Source of the DNA: Leptospirales bacterium
Lineage (GTDB): Bacteria > Spirochaetota > Leptospiria > Leptospirales > Leptospiraceae
Assembly: GCA_013297885.1 (NCBI GenBank)
Contig: JAAFIR010000012.1
Location: 1 to 64,000, forward strand
Length of the DNA stretch: 64,000 nucleotides
Reading direction: 5' to 3'
In this document: in pieces, positions 25,465-34,476 of the stretch
How the letters are laid out: every line of letters begins with the position of its first letter
How positions within the stretch are numbered: the first letter of the stretch is position 1
Made by a program: the position numbers and the translations under genes
Notes under the pieces: generated by a model
Told to the model about the DNA's origin: nothing
What the model saw: only the letters and a program-made list of their open reading frames with translations
The model's database searches: none

Positions 25465-25602
25465 AGCGAAAGTGATTGAAGCGAAAATCCTTTTTGCTTG
25501 CAAAAAGATTGTAGCGAAAAGCACGATTTTTTTTGACAGTGGCATTGGGCCAGACCGGGGGTCGAGACCCACTGTCTTTCCACTGTCAAAAAAAATTCGC
25601 AC
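25465..25602 (-). repeat. GGGCGA double-hairpin element, copy G
   Basis: On the minus strand: GTGCGAATTTTTTTT, hairpin 1 (TTGACAGTGG / CCACTGTCAA with a GC-rich loop that also occurs in copy D), linker ATCGTGCTTTTCGCTAC, hairpin 2 (AATCTTTTTGC/GCAAAAAGGATT), then CGCTTCAATCACTTTCGC. It lies between two minus-strand genes. Confidence 0.85.
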
Positions 25603-25624
25603 GGGAATCTTTAAAAAAAATATT

Positions 25625-26044
25625 TTAAGTTTCTAAAATTTTTACAAGACGAGCTAAATTTTCATTCATTTCTTTTTTAAAAATTCCTGAAAGCAAACCT
25701 TCACTAAAACTAAGAAGTCCTTTTAAACTCATTTCATCAGTGATACTTAAATAAGTTTTTCCTTCTCTTTCTGAAAATTCATATAAATCTTGAAACTCCA
25801 AACTAGATGTTACACATTTAGCTAAAATATTTTTATTATCTATGATTTCGATGATTTTGTATTCAGATTGGATATTGATAACTGAAAGGTTGAGACTGAT
25901 TTTACAAACTTGTTTTGAATCATCAATCCAATTCGATTCTTTAACAGAAGAATTGTATTTTGGCATAGTTTCAAAATTTCTAACATAAGAAAAAACTTTT
26001 TCGATGTCTGAATTAATTAAGGCTTCTACTTTTGTGGTAAACAT
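25625..26044 (-). CDS. START-like/SRPBCC (polyketide-cyclase type) domain protein
   Basis: The internal ATG at 26044 gives 139 residues that match a stand-alone SRPBCC domain from the first residues (EALINSDIEKVFSYVRNFETMPKYNSSV). Then come alternating strands and the closing helix (SGIFKKEMNENLARLVKIL). The frame is open further up to 26143, but those 33 residues look random and overlap the divergent nfeD region. Such proteins bind small hydrophobic ligands in a cavity; the ligand is unknown. It has no operon partner. Confidence 0.8.
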   Translation of the reverse strand: MFTTKVEALINSDIEKVFSYVRNFETMPKYNSSVKESNWIDDSKQVCKISLNLSVINIQSEYKIIEIIDNKNILAKCVTSSLEFQDLYEFSEREGKTYLSITDEMSLKGLLSFSEGLLSGIFKKEMNENLARLVKILET

Positions 26045-26102
26045 ATTTATTAGACTTAGAAATCTATTTGACAACAAGTTCTTTAAGTTGAAATTATACT
26101 GG

Positions 26103-26610
26103 ATGAAAAGTTTTTTTTTTAAAAGTTTACTTTGCGATTGCAATACCAGTAACTTTGATTTTTTTATTTCAAACGGTTCTTACTTTTTTTGGAATTGATT
26201 CTGAAGATGGAATTGATTTGTTTACTTTAAAAAATTTAACTCATTTTTTAGTTGGGTTTTCATGGACTGCAATTTCACTTTATAGTAATTTAGAAAATTT
26301 ATTTTTATTATATTTTATTTCATTTTTAGTTGGTTCAGTTTTTGTTTTTACTTTTTTATTTTTAATGAAACAATTTGGAAAACTTAGTGAAGATAATAGT
26401 TTTCAAATCTCATCTTGTATTGGAAAAATTGCTGAAGTTTATTTGACAATTCCTGAAAATAAAACTGGATTTGGAAAAGTAATGCTTTCAGTAAATGGTT
26501 CTTTTAAAGAACTAGATGCAATGACTGAATTTGAAAAAATTTTAACAGGTCAGAAAGTGAAAATTATACGTATTGAAAATAATACAATTTTATTTGTGGA
26601 GAAAATTTGA
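26103..26610 (+). pseudogene. NfeD-like membrane protein with a frame break in a T10 run
   Basis: The open frame 26155-26610 codes two or three membrane helices followed by an OB-fold-like domain, as in short NfeD proteins that partner flotillins. It lacks a proper start. In its frame, upstream codons give KVYFAIAIPVTLIFLFQTVLTF, the usual NfeD N-terminus, but a TGA lies before them. An ATG at 26103 is in another frame; exactly ten T follow at 26111-26120. With nine T the ATG would run straight into the NfeD frame (MKSFFLKVYF). So the gene has a +1 shift in a homopolymer: a pseudogene, a phase-variable switch, or a sequencing error. It overlaps flotillin (ATGA). Confidence 0.7.
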
Positions 26611-28136
26611 TGTTTCCTTTTTTAATTTTAGTTTTTTTTGTTATTCTTTTTTTTGCAACCGTTTCAACATTGATCAAAAGATACAAACGTTGCCCTTCAG
26701 ATAAAATTTTAGTCATTTATGGTAAAACTGGTGGAAGTTCAGCAAAATGTATTCATGGTGGTGGAGCATTTATTTGGCCAATTATACAAGATTTTTCTTT
26801 CTTAGATTTAAAACCACTTTCCATAGAAGCCAATTTAACAAATGCTTTAAGCTGACAAAATATTCGTGTTGATGTTCCTTGTAGATTCACAATTGCAATT
26901 TCAACTGAAGCTGACAGCATGAATACTGCTGCTGAAAGATTATTAGGTTTGGAGTACGAACAAATTCAAGAACTTGCAAAAGATATTTTATTCGGTCAAC
27001 TAAGACTTGTAATTGCAACTATGACCATTGAAGAAATCAATTCTGATCGAGATAAATTTTTAGGAAATATTTCTATTAATGTAGATTCAGAATTAAAAAA
27101 AATTGGACTAAAGCTAATCAATGTAAACGTCACTGACATTAAAGACGAGTCTGGTTATATCCAAGCTCTTGGAAAAGAAGCTGCAGCCAAAGCAATTAAC
27201 GAAGCAAAAATTTCTGTTGCTGAACAAGAAAAAATTGGTGAGACTGGTAAAGCACTAGCTGATAGAGAAAAAGATGTTCAAATTGCTGAAACTCACCGAG
27301 ATAGAGATGTTAGAATTGCAAACACAAATAAAGATAAAGAGATAAGTATTGCAACAGCGATCAAAGAAGAAACAATTGGAAAAGCTGAAGCAGACAGAGA
27401 TACTAGAATTAAAATTTCTGAAGCAAACTCAATCGCAATTAAAGGTGAAAACGAAGCTAAAATTTCGATTGCACAATCAGAGGCGTTGAGAAGAGAAAAA
27501 GAAGCTGAAGCTTTAAAAATTGCATTAGCCTCGGAAAAAGTTCAACAAGCAAAAGCATTAGAAGAAGCTTATGTAGCAGAACAAAAAGCGGAAGCAGCAA
27601 GAGCAGCAAAAGAAAGATCAACTCAAAATGCAAATATTGTAATTCCAGCTGAAATCCAAAAACAAAAATCAATTATTGAAGCACAAGCAGAAGCTGAAAG
27701 AATGCGTGAACAAGCAAAAGGTGAAGCAGATGCAATTTATTCAAAAATGGAAGCTGAAGCAAAAGGTCTTTAAGAAATTTTGATGAAACAAGCACAAGGT
27801 TATAAAGAAGTTGTAAACGCTGCTGGTGGAGATCCTTCAAAAGCATTTCAATTATTATTAATTGAAAAACTTCCTGAGTTAGTTAGAATTCAAGTGGAAG
27901 CAATTAAAAATATCAAAATTGATAAAATCACTGTTTGGAATTCTGGTGCTGGAAAAGAAGATTCTTCAACAGCAAATTTTATTTCCAATTTAATGAAATC
28001 AGTTCCACCGCTAAATGATTTGTTTAATATGGCTGGATTAAATCTTCCATCCTATTTATCTGGTGATGAAAAAAAAGTTGAAGAATTAAAAACAGAACTA
28101 GAAAAAATTAAAAACGCTAAAGAGAAAAATGATTAA
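26610..28136 (+). pseudogene. Flotillin-like (FloT/YqiK) protein with two in-frame stops
   Basis: Three pieces lie in one frame: 26610-26855, 26856-27773 and 27774-28136. TGA (26853-26855) interrupts between NALS and QNIRVDVP, in the conserved SPFH domain. TAA (27771-27773) interrupts AKGL-stop-EILMKQAQGY, where homologues usually have Tyr. Otherwise the sequence is well preserved: N-terminal membrane helix, SPFH domain (AAERLLGLEYEQIQELAKDI, FGQLRLVIATMTIEEINSDR), a long Ala/Glu/Lys coiled coil, and the C-terminal LPELVRIQVEAIKNIKIDK and PPLNDLFNMAGL blocks. Total length (about 508 codons) fits the family. Good conservation with just two point stops indicates recent loss. The ATG overlaps the nfeD stop. 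Confidence 0.85.
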
Positions 28137-28303
28137 AAATATTCTCTTCGGATAAATAAATTTATGTTAACAGAATCACTTGATAGGAATGAATCAAATA
28201 TGAACAAGTGCTTTAGAGAAAAAGTAAATTTTAAAATATTTTTCAGATTGACAAATCATATTTAAAAATAAAAATATTTATAGCTTTTTATTTGGAGTGG
28301 ATT

Positions 28304-28558
28304 ATGCAACTTTCTATAGACTTACCAAATAGTTTTGAGTTATACAACCGAGAGACTTTGTTGGAAGATATTCAATTAGGTGTTGCTCTTTTATTTTTTA
28401 GTCAAAAAAAAGTATCAATTGAAAAAGCAGCACAAATTGCAAAACTCTCAATTTTTGAATTTCAAAAAGAATGCAAAAAAATTGGAATCTTTGTAGTAAA
28501 TTATTCACCTGCAGATTTAGAGAATGAAGTGCTCGCTTTAAGGAAAGATTTGAATTGA
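28304..28558 (+). CDS. UPF0175 family antitoxin, second copy
   Basis: This is a diverged paralogue of the protein at 7807-8082. The closing motif NYSPADLENEVLALRKDL and the central ISIEKAAQIAKL-type helix match the family. I chose ATG 28304 because GGAG stands 6 bp upstream; the TTG at 28292 would place the ribosome binding site inside the gene. It is 84 residues. Its stop overlaps the TTG start of the DUF3368 gene (TTGA), the usual translational coupling. A complete toxin-antitoxin pair, in contrast to the damaged one near 7.5 kb. Confidence 0.82.
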   Translation: MQLSIDLPNSFELYNRETLLEDIQLGVALLFFSQKKVSIEKAAQIAKLSIFEFQKECKKIGIFVVNYSPADLENEVLALRKDLN

Positions 28559-29037
28559 TTTTAGTTGCAGATAGCTCTGCTCTAATTACATTATCTATTT
28601 GTAATTGTCTTGAAATCCTTAATACAATTTTTAATGAAATTAAAGTTCCATTTGAAGTTTATAATGAAGTAACTAAGTTTTCAAAACCAGAGTCAGAAAA
28701 GTTAAAACTTTTTTTAAAAGATAAAATTGAAAAAATTAATTCTGAAGACTATTTTATTTCTGAAGGTTCATTAGGTGCTGGTGAAGCTAAAGCAATTGCC
28801 TTATATAGAAAATTAAAAGCAAACTGGCTTTTAGTTGATGATGAAAAAGCAAGAAAAATTGCTAACTTAAATCAAATTAAAATCATCGGAAGTCTCGGTG
28901 TTTTAGTTATTGCAAAAGATAGAGGATTGATTAAAAGCATTCTTCCGCTAATTGAGAAAATTCGAAATTCGAATTCTTTTTTTTCTGAAAGTTTATTGAA
29001 TAAGGCTATTGAACTAGCAGGAGAAAATTCACTCTAA
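28555..29037 (+). CDS. DUF3368 (PIN-like) toxin, intact copy
   Basis: The 160-residue protein starts at TTG, overlapping the antitoxin stop. PIN-like acidic residues are in VADSSALITL, GAGEAKAIAL and LLVDDEKAR; the C-terminal block runs GLIKSILPLIEKIRNSNSFF, then SESLLNKAIELAGE. This end is what the copy at 7325-7803 has lost from frame. By family, an RNase toxin blocked by the UPF0175 partner. Function is inferred from family and pairing only. Confidence 0.85.
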   Translation: MILVADSSALITLSICNCLEILNTIFNEIKVPFEVYNEVTKFSKPESEKLKLFLKDKIEKINSEDYFISEGSLGAGEAKAIALYRKLKANWLLVDDEKARKIANLNQIKIIGSLGVLVIAKDRGLIKSILPLIEKIRNSNSFFSESLLNKAIELAGENSL

Positions 29038-29153
29038 AGAATTTAAGCTATCCTTTTTAAACTCAGAAATTTATTGACAATACTCAACTAGGTATGAGAA
29101 TAAAATAATGTTTTTTGAAATCAAATTTATCCAACCAAAAGAGATGAGTTCAT

Positions 29154-31865
29154 ATGTTAAAAATTTTTAGTTTAGTTTTTATTTTATTTTTAAACTCCTG
29201 TGTAACACCTCCTGAAGCAAGAATTGAAGGAAATTCTGAAATTGATAAACTAGACATTCGTGGATTTAAACAATTTCCAGTTTATACTTCCAGAAATTTA
29301 CTTGGTTATATTGAAGCATCTGGACAAGAAAAAACATTTGATAAAATGATCTGGAAAGGAAAATCCAAAGAAGATGCAATTAAACAAAGTCTTGTTTTAA
29401 ATTATTCAATTGAAGATGCAAAAACTTTAAATGCAGGATTTAAAGAAATTTTTTCTGGGGAAGTTGGTTTTGAAAATATAAAATCCATGAGTTTGATATT
29501 GGAAAATCCAGTTCAATATATTTTGGAAGATTTGAGAATTAATTCTGAGTTCAAAGATAAAAAAGATTTTTTTGAAAAAAAATACATTGGTGCAGTTTTA
29601 AAAGTAGATAAAATTAGAATTGAATTTCAAAACAAACAAGGACTCAATTTAAAAACTGAAGCTGACTTAAAAATAAATTCCGTAAAACTTGGTGCAAGTA
29701 TCAAAACCAAACAAGATGAAAATTCTATTTTTTTTGCTGAAAATGCTTTTGTAGGTTATAAACTATTTGATGCCCCAGAAAATTTAGATTCTTATTTTGA
29801 AAAAGAAGATAAAAAATTAAAGATAGTAATTTTTCCTTTTGATATTGAAGGAGCAAAACCTAGAGAAGATAGATTAAAAATTGCACTTCAAGAAGCAGCA
29901 TCGCGTGCGTTAAACCGAGTAGATAATTTTTTTGTATTAGATAGAAATTCTTATCAAAAACTTTTAGAAGATGATAAACAAAATGATTTTTTAAAAATTG
30001 GAAAATCTATGTCTGCAAATAGAATTGTTCTTGGAAAATTTACTCGTGAAGGTTTAGATGCTAGAATCATATCCAAGTTAATTGATGTAGAAACAAATTC
30101 AGTTGTTCCAGATTCTGAAATTAAAATTGATTTAAACCTAAGAGGAAAAACCACACCAAGTATTGCAGATGAACTTGAAGATAAAATTTTGGAACATTAT
30201 GGAATTACTTATACCAAAACAAAAATTTCTGTACTTGGAACAAACCAAGCAGAGGCATTTGATTTTTTTAGAAGAGGAAAAGAAAAATTTATTTTATTGG
30301 ATGAAGAAAGTTTAGAAGAAGCTCTTCCTGATTTTAAAAAAGCAACCGAATTAGATCCAAATTATTCAGATGCATTTAGTTATTTATCAGAAACATATCT
30401 TAGGCTTTATGAGTTCAAATTATTCAGAGGAGATAAAATTGGTTCTGAAAAAATGAAAATCTATGGTTTGGAAAATTCTTTAAAAGCTATCGAAATTTCA
30501 CCTAACTCGTCTTTAGCAAATAGAGTTATTTCGTTTTATTATTATTATTTAGATCCAGATTATGAAAAAAGTAAAATTTATGCTAAACGAGCAACTGAAT
30601 TAGACCCAAAAGATGCTGAAGCAAAAATGAGATATTTTATCGTTCTAGCAAAAGAAAATAGTAAACTTTTAAGTTCAGAGAATAAAGAGTTAAAAGAAAT
30701 TTTTGAAATGAATCCAAATTTAATTTCAACAAATTTTTATTTAAGCAAATGTTTTAGAAAAGAAAAAAATTATTCTAAAGCACATGAAAGGTTAGAAAAA
30801 ATTTTAGAAATATCTCCAAAAAATATTTCGATTTATTCAGAAATTTCAGATATTTATTTTGAAGAAGGAAAATTTAAAGAATCGCTAGAAGAGCTAAACA
30901 AAATAGATGAAATTTATCCAAATCATTTTCAAGTTCAAATATACTATGCAAATTACTTTTTAAAAAAATCAGATTATAAAAAATCTTTAGAATATATTAA
31001 CATAGCAAAAAAACTTCAACCAAAAAGTACAATACCACTTGAACTTCATGCAAATATTTTAGTTAAAGAAAAAAATTATGACAGTGCAATTCAAAACTAT
31101 TTAAAATGTATTGAACTAGATTCTAAAAAAGGAAAATTTTATAATTCCCTTGGAATTTTATTAAAACTAAAAAATGAATTTAATTCTTCAGTTCAATATT
31201 TTAAAAAAGGTCAACTTGTGGATACAAAACATATTCCTCTTTATGAAAATCTTGGACAAATTTATTTTGACGGTGAAAAATTTGATGAAGCAAATATTCA
31301 ATACCAAAAATTAGTTGAGTTAGAGCCTAGTTCGTTTAACTACCGCTTACTTGCAGATTCAGATATAGCTTTAAAAAAATTCGACAAAGGAATCTTTCAT
31401 TATGGGAAAGCTCTAGAACTAGATACAGAAGAATTTATGATTTATAATGAAATTGGATTTGCTTACATTGGAAAAAAAGATTATACAAAAGCTTCTGAAA
31501 ATTTTGTTAAAGCAAAAGAAAAAGGAAATAATGAAGTTAAATCCTACTCATTTAAAGGTTATGGTGATATTTCAAAAAAAGAAAAAAATATAGATAAAGC
31601 AATTGAGTCGTATAAAAAATCAATTGAACTTTTTGAAAATAATTTTGATTCCAAAATGGAACTAGCTAACTTACTTCACAAAAAAAATAATTCCAATGAA
31701 GCTATTTTAATTTTAAAAAATATTCTCGAAAAACAAAGTTTGCCAAAAGCTAATTACTTTTTAGGAAAAATTTTAAAAGATTTAGGAAGAATTGATGAAT
31801 CAAAATCAAGTTTTAAAAAAGCTTGTGAATTGAACTATCTTAAAGCTTGTAATGCGGTGAAGTGA
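29154..31865 (+). CDS. Lipoprotein with CsgG/TolB-like domain and C-terminal TPR array
   Basis: The 903-residue protein has a lipobox (FLNSC followed by VTPP). Residues 220-350 resemble the CsgG-type or TolB-N-like nucleotide-free fold (LKIVIFPFDIEGAK, ALQEAASRALNRVDNFFVLDR, MSANRIVLGKFT). From about residue 360 to the end run roughly 14 TPR-like units (EALPDFKKATELDPNYSDAF, IKAIEISPNS, YKKSLEYINIAKKLQP, FHYGKALELDTEE). The final unit (SSFKKACELNYLKACNAV) is Sel1-like. It is probably an envelope scaffold. A single gene, convergent with the SCO1 gene. Family pattern firm, role unknown. Confidence 0.82.
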   Translation: MLKIFSLVFILFLNSCVTPPEARIEGNSEIDKLDIRGFKQFPVYTSRNLLGYIEASGQEKTFDKMIWKGKSKEDAIKQSLVLNYSIEDAKTLNAGFKEIFSGEVGFENIKSMSLILENPVQYILEDLRINSEFKDKKDFFEKKYIGAVLKVDKIRIEFQNKQGLNLKTEADLKINSVKLGASIKTKQDENSIFFAENAFVGYKLFDAPENLDSYFEKEDKKLKIVIFPFDIEGAKPREDRLKIALQEAASRALNRVDNFFVLDRNSYQKLLEDDKQNDFLKIGKSMSANRIVLGKFTREGLDARIISKLIDVETNSVVPDSEIKIDLNLRGKTTPSIADELEDKILEHYGITYTKTKISVLGTNQAEAFDFFRRGKEKFILLDEESLEEALPDFKKATELDPNYSDAFSYLSETYLRLYEFKLFRGDKIGSEKMKIYGLENSLKAIEISPNSSLANRVISFYYYYLDPDYEKSKIYAKRATELDPKDAEAKMRYFIVLAKENSKLLSSENKELKEIFEMNPNLISTNFYLSKCFRKEKNYSKAHERLEKILEISPKNISIYSEISDIYFEEGKFKESLEELNKIDEIYPNHFQVQIYYANYFLKKSDYKKSLEYINIAKKLQPKSTIPLELHANILVKEKNYDSAIQNYLKCIELDSKKGKFYNSLGILLKLKNEFNSSVQYFKKGQLVDTKHIPLYENLGQIYFDGEKFDEANIQYQKLVELEPSSFNYRLLADSDIALKKFDKGIFHYGKALELDTEEFMIYNEIGFAYIGKKDYTKASENFVKAKEKGNNEVKSYSFKGYGDISKKEKNIDKAIESYKKSIELFENNFDSKMELANLLHKKNNSNEAILILKNILEKQSLPKANYFLGKILKDLGRIDESKSSFKKACELNYLKACNAVK

Positions 31866-31890
31866 TTTTTAAATTTTTTCTGATTAAACT

Positions 31891-32565
31891 TTAATTTTCT
31901 TGTAAAGTTTTGAATTCAACTAAAAATCTTTCCAAGTCTCCATTACCTTTAGCTCTATAAATCCCTCTTAGATAAAAATCTTTATCCAATAAAAAAATAT
32001 TTTCTGTATGAACAAAATCTGTCAGATTTTCCACACCTTGGATAATTTTTACATCAGCTGAAAATTGATCTCTTGCAATTTGGTAAATAGTCTTTTTGTC
32101 ACCTGTGAGATGATACCAATTCTTGTTTTCTATTTTATAACTTTCTCGAAATTTTTTTAATACTTCAACAGTATCAACTTCAGGATTTATGGAGATAGAA
32201 ATTACATTCAAATCTTTTTGGTTATCTATTTTAGGTAATAAATTTTTTACATTGGAAGTAATCATTGGACATATTCCATTACATCTTGCATAAAAAAAAC
32301 TTAAAATTGTATATTTGCCTTTTAGTTTTTGCAAATTAATTTTTTCATTTTCTTGAGAGACAAATTCAAATTCAGGAAGTTTTCTTAAATCGTTTGGTAA
32401 TGTTTTTTTATCTTTTGACCAAAATGGATCTAAAATTTCTCCCCGAAAGTAAGGGAGTATTCCATCAATTGGTTTAGAAATTTTTTTAATACTTTCATCT
32501 ATATCTGGTTTAGTTTCTTTGCAAAAATTAAAACTGAACAATAAAATTATAAATAAAATCTTCAT
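31891..32565 (-). CDS. SCO1/SenC family lipoprotein
   Basis: The 224-residue protein has a lipoprotein signal (LLFSFNFC followed by KET). The thioredoxin-like fold carries the CxxxC copper motif (YARCNGICPM) and, near residue 190, the distal His (FVHTENIFLLD), so the three classical copper ligands are in place. SCO proteins deliver copper to the CuA site of cytochrome oxidase or act in thiol redox. No oxidase genes are in the window. The start overlaps the stop of the upstream MORN lipoprotein gene (ATGA), so the two are coupled. Confidence 0.9.
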   Translation of the reverse strand: MKILFIILLFSFNFCKETKPDIDESIKKISKPIDGILPYFRGEILDPFWSKDKKTLPNDLRKLPEFEFVSQENEKINLQKLKGKYTILSFFYARCNGICPMITSNVKNLLPKIDNQKDLNVISISINPEVDTVEVLKKFRESYKIENKNWYHLTGDKKTIYQIARDQFSADVKIIQGVENLTDFVHTENIFLLDKDFYLRGIYRAKGNGDLERFLVEFKTLQEN

Positions 32566-33137
32566 TTAGTGATTAGCTCCTTTTCTTTTGTTTTTTTAAT
32601 TGGATCACATAATTTTGAACCGGGTAATCCATATGAACTTCCATCATCTTTAAAAGAAACATTCATATAAATTTTTCCATTCTTGTACCATTTTTTTACA
32701 ACTTGAATTTTTGAGGTTTCAGAATATTTTTCATAACTAGCTACTTGTCCATTATCAAAATAATCAATTCTATCATTGATATATTCACCTTCTTTAAATT
32801 CACCAAATGCACGTAACTTTCCATTATGATACCAAGCTTTGCTAAAACCTTCTTTTTTTCCATTTCTATAATTCATTTTTTGAAGGAGGTTCCCGTCTCT
32901 TGTGATGACTTTGTACTCACCATGTTGAATTCCATTCCTAAAACTTGCTAGCTCTGTTTCTTGTAACGCTGGAATATAAGACCTTATTATGCCTGTTAAA
33001 AATTGGTTTTTATATAAATATACTCCTGCAGTCATAGAAATATTTGGATCAGTGTTATCGTAAATTTTTTCTGAACAATTTACTATTGCTATAATTATAA
33101 AAAAACAAATTAGATTTGATAAAACTAATTTTATCAT
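32562..33137 (-). CDS. Lipoprotein with MORN-type repeats (YwqK-like)
   Basis: The 191-residue protein has a lipobox (IAIVNC followed by SEK). Four to five repeats of the kind G-x-x-H/N-G-x-x-x-x-x (NGIQHGEYKVITRDGNL, YRNGKKEGFSKAWYHNGKL, YFDNGQVASYEKY, WYKNGKIYMNVSF) match the MORN_2/YwqK type of beta-hairpin repeat. Two Cys frame the mature protein, with one near the end (KLCDPIKK). It is coupled by a 4-bp overlap with the SCO1 gene, so a shared envelope role is likely. Otherwise unknown. Confidence 0.82.
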   Translation of the reverse strand: MIKLVLSNLICFFIIIAIVNCSEKIYDNTDPNISMTAGVYLYKNQFLTGIIRSYIPALQETELASFRNGIQHGEYKVITRDGNLLQKMNYRNGKKEGFSKAWYHNGKLRAFGEFKEGEYINDRIDYFDNGQVASYEKYSETSKIQVVKKWYKNGKIYMNVSFKDDGSSYGLPGSKLCDPIKKTKEKELITK

Positions 33138-33248
33138 AAAAGAAATACCTCTACTGAAGATAATTTGATAATACGAAAAATAAATTTTGCTCGTAAATCA
33201 TAATTTTTAAATTTAATTTAAAATCCAAAAATCTTTTTTTATTTTTTT

Positions 33249-33370
33249 GGGCGAATTTTTTAAAAGTAAGGACTTAATTAATTAAGTCCTTACTTTTAAA
33301 AAAACGAGCTTTCAACTATTATCAAAAAATTGCATTCGCAATTTTTTGATATCGTCTCAATCTCTTTCAC
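33249..33370 (+). repeat. GGGCGA double-hairpin element, copy H
   Basis: GGGCGAATTTTTT, hairpin 1 (AAAAGTAAGGACTTAATT paired with AATTAAGTCCTTACTTTT), linker ACGAGCTTTCAACTATTA, hairpin 2 (TCAAAAAATTGC/GCAATTTTTTGA) and CGTCTCAATCTCTTTC. Hairpin 2 is identical to that of copy I, which also follows a YHYH gene, so element and gene were probably duplicated together. Confidence 0.9.
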
Positions 33371-33417
33371 TTTAGAATTGAAAGAACTTGATTCATTTGA
33401 ATAATTTCTATTTATCG

Positions 33418-34371
33418 CTAATTTGCTGAAATGGAACCAACAGTCCCTCTAAAAAATGAACTGATTAAAGTAAAAATTGTTGCTGTAGTGTTTAATGCGT
33501 AACGGTAATTATAAGTTCCAGATGGAAATTCAGTTGTTACTGAAGTTGTTCCTTGAAAAGAATCCAAAGTTGGACTATTTCCATTTGCATCTCTAGAACT
33601 ATAAATTGGGTAACCGTCAAGTGCAATTCCAATCAATTTGTTATTATTATTGCACACTGTTGCATTTGTATATGTTCCTTTTGCAGAATTATGACAAACT
33701 TTTGGAACCCCTGCATGGTAATGGTATACTCCAGAATTTTGCGGATGACCAAAGTAATTATCAAAAGATTGTGCTTCAGTTGCTAGAGTATCTGGTGGTG
33801 CAGCTGCATTGTTAAAAATAGCAAGACCGTTTGTAGTGATTCCGACTGCAGCATATCCTCCTTGAGTACTTACAGTTCCAGTTCCATTTGTTGGTGTAAT
33901 AGGAACTTTATAGGTAAAAGTTTGACTTGTAATTGTACTCGGATTTAAACCAGTAGAAAATTCATAGAGTGCAGAAGAGGAGCCAAAGTAACCTGAATTA
34001 TGATTCGGAATATTTTTTGATTTGAATACATAATTAGTTCCTTCAATATAGGCAACTACACATTTAAAATTATCTTTAATCCATGAAGGCATAGCTGAAT
34101 CAATACAAGTAGTTACTCCATTTACACAATCAGTTCCAAGAGTTGCTGTTGAATTGGTGATTGTGGAACCAGTTGAAGTACTAGAAGTACAACTAGTTGT
34201 TGTTCCCGTGCCTGTACTTATTCCAGTTCCAGTGGAAGTTCTACTATTATTCAAAACTGCTATTGCAGCAAGAGAAAGAGTGTTATCATTTTCCTCTTTT
34301 TCTAAACCAAGTTGTTTACATGCAACTAAAACCATCGAAAGAATTAAACCTGTTAGTAAAATTTTTTTCAT
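33418..34371 (-). CDS. YHYH-domain lipoprotein, copy 1
   Basis: The 317-residue protein has a lipobox (LVACKQLGLEKEE), a Ser/Thr-rich linker and a YHYH-type domain. Visible motifs: ITTNGLAIFNNAAAPPD, FDNYFGHPQNSGVYHYHAG, and IGIALDGYPIYSSRDANG. The domain's His clusters could bind metal, but this is unproven for the family. The paralogue at 37804-38766 is very similar, and the two share a conserved sequence about 105 bp before their starts. A membrane-linked AraC-type regulator gene lies directly upstream on the same strand. SCO1 and MORN lipoprotein genes follow downstream. Confidence 0.85.
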   Translation of the reverse strand: MKKILLTGLILSMVLVACKQLGLEKEENDNTLSLAAIAVLNNSRTSTGTGISTGTGTTTSCTSSTSTGSTITNSTATLGTDCVNGVTTCIDSAMPSWIKDNFKCVVAYIEGTNYVFKSKNIPNHNSGYFGSSSALYEFSTGLNPSTITSQTFTYKVPITPTNGTGTVSTQGGYAAVGITTNGLAIFNNAAAPPDTLATEAQSFDNYFGHPQNSGVYHYHAGVPKVCHNSAKGTYTNATVCNNNNKLIGIALDGYPIYSSRDANGNSPTLDSFQGTTSVTTEFPSGTYNYRYALNTTATIFTLISSFFRGTVGSISAN

Positions 34372-34476
34372 ATTGTCTCCTTTTTTTGAAGTTTCTTAAA
34401 TTAATCTTTTTTAATAGCATTTAATCACTATTAACTGGTAAGAATTATAGATGATAAAAAAAATAAATCGTCCATA

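Noticed and set aside
26045-26143. 33-residue N-terminal extension of the START-like protein
   Set aside because: The extra residues do not fit the domain, and they overlap the nfeD region.
26853-26855. Selenocysteine or TGA=Trp recoding in flotillin
   Set aside because: No Sec or Trp is expected here, a TAA also interrupts the same gene, and TGA is a normal stop in the coupled genes of the window.
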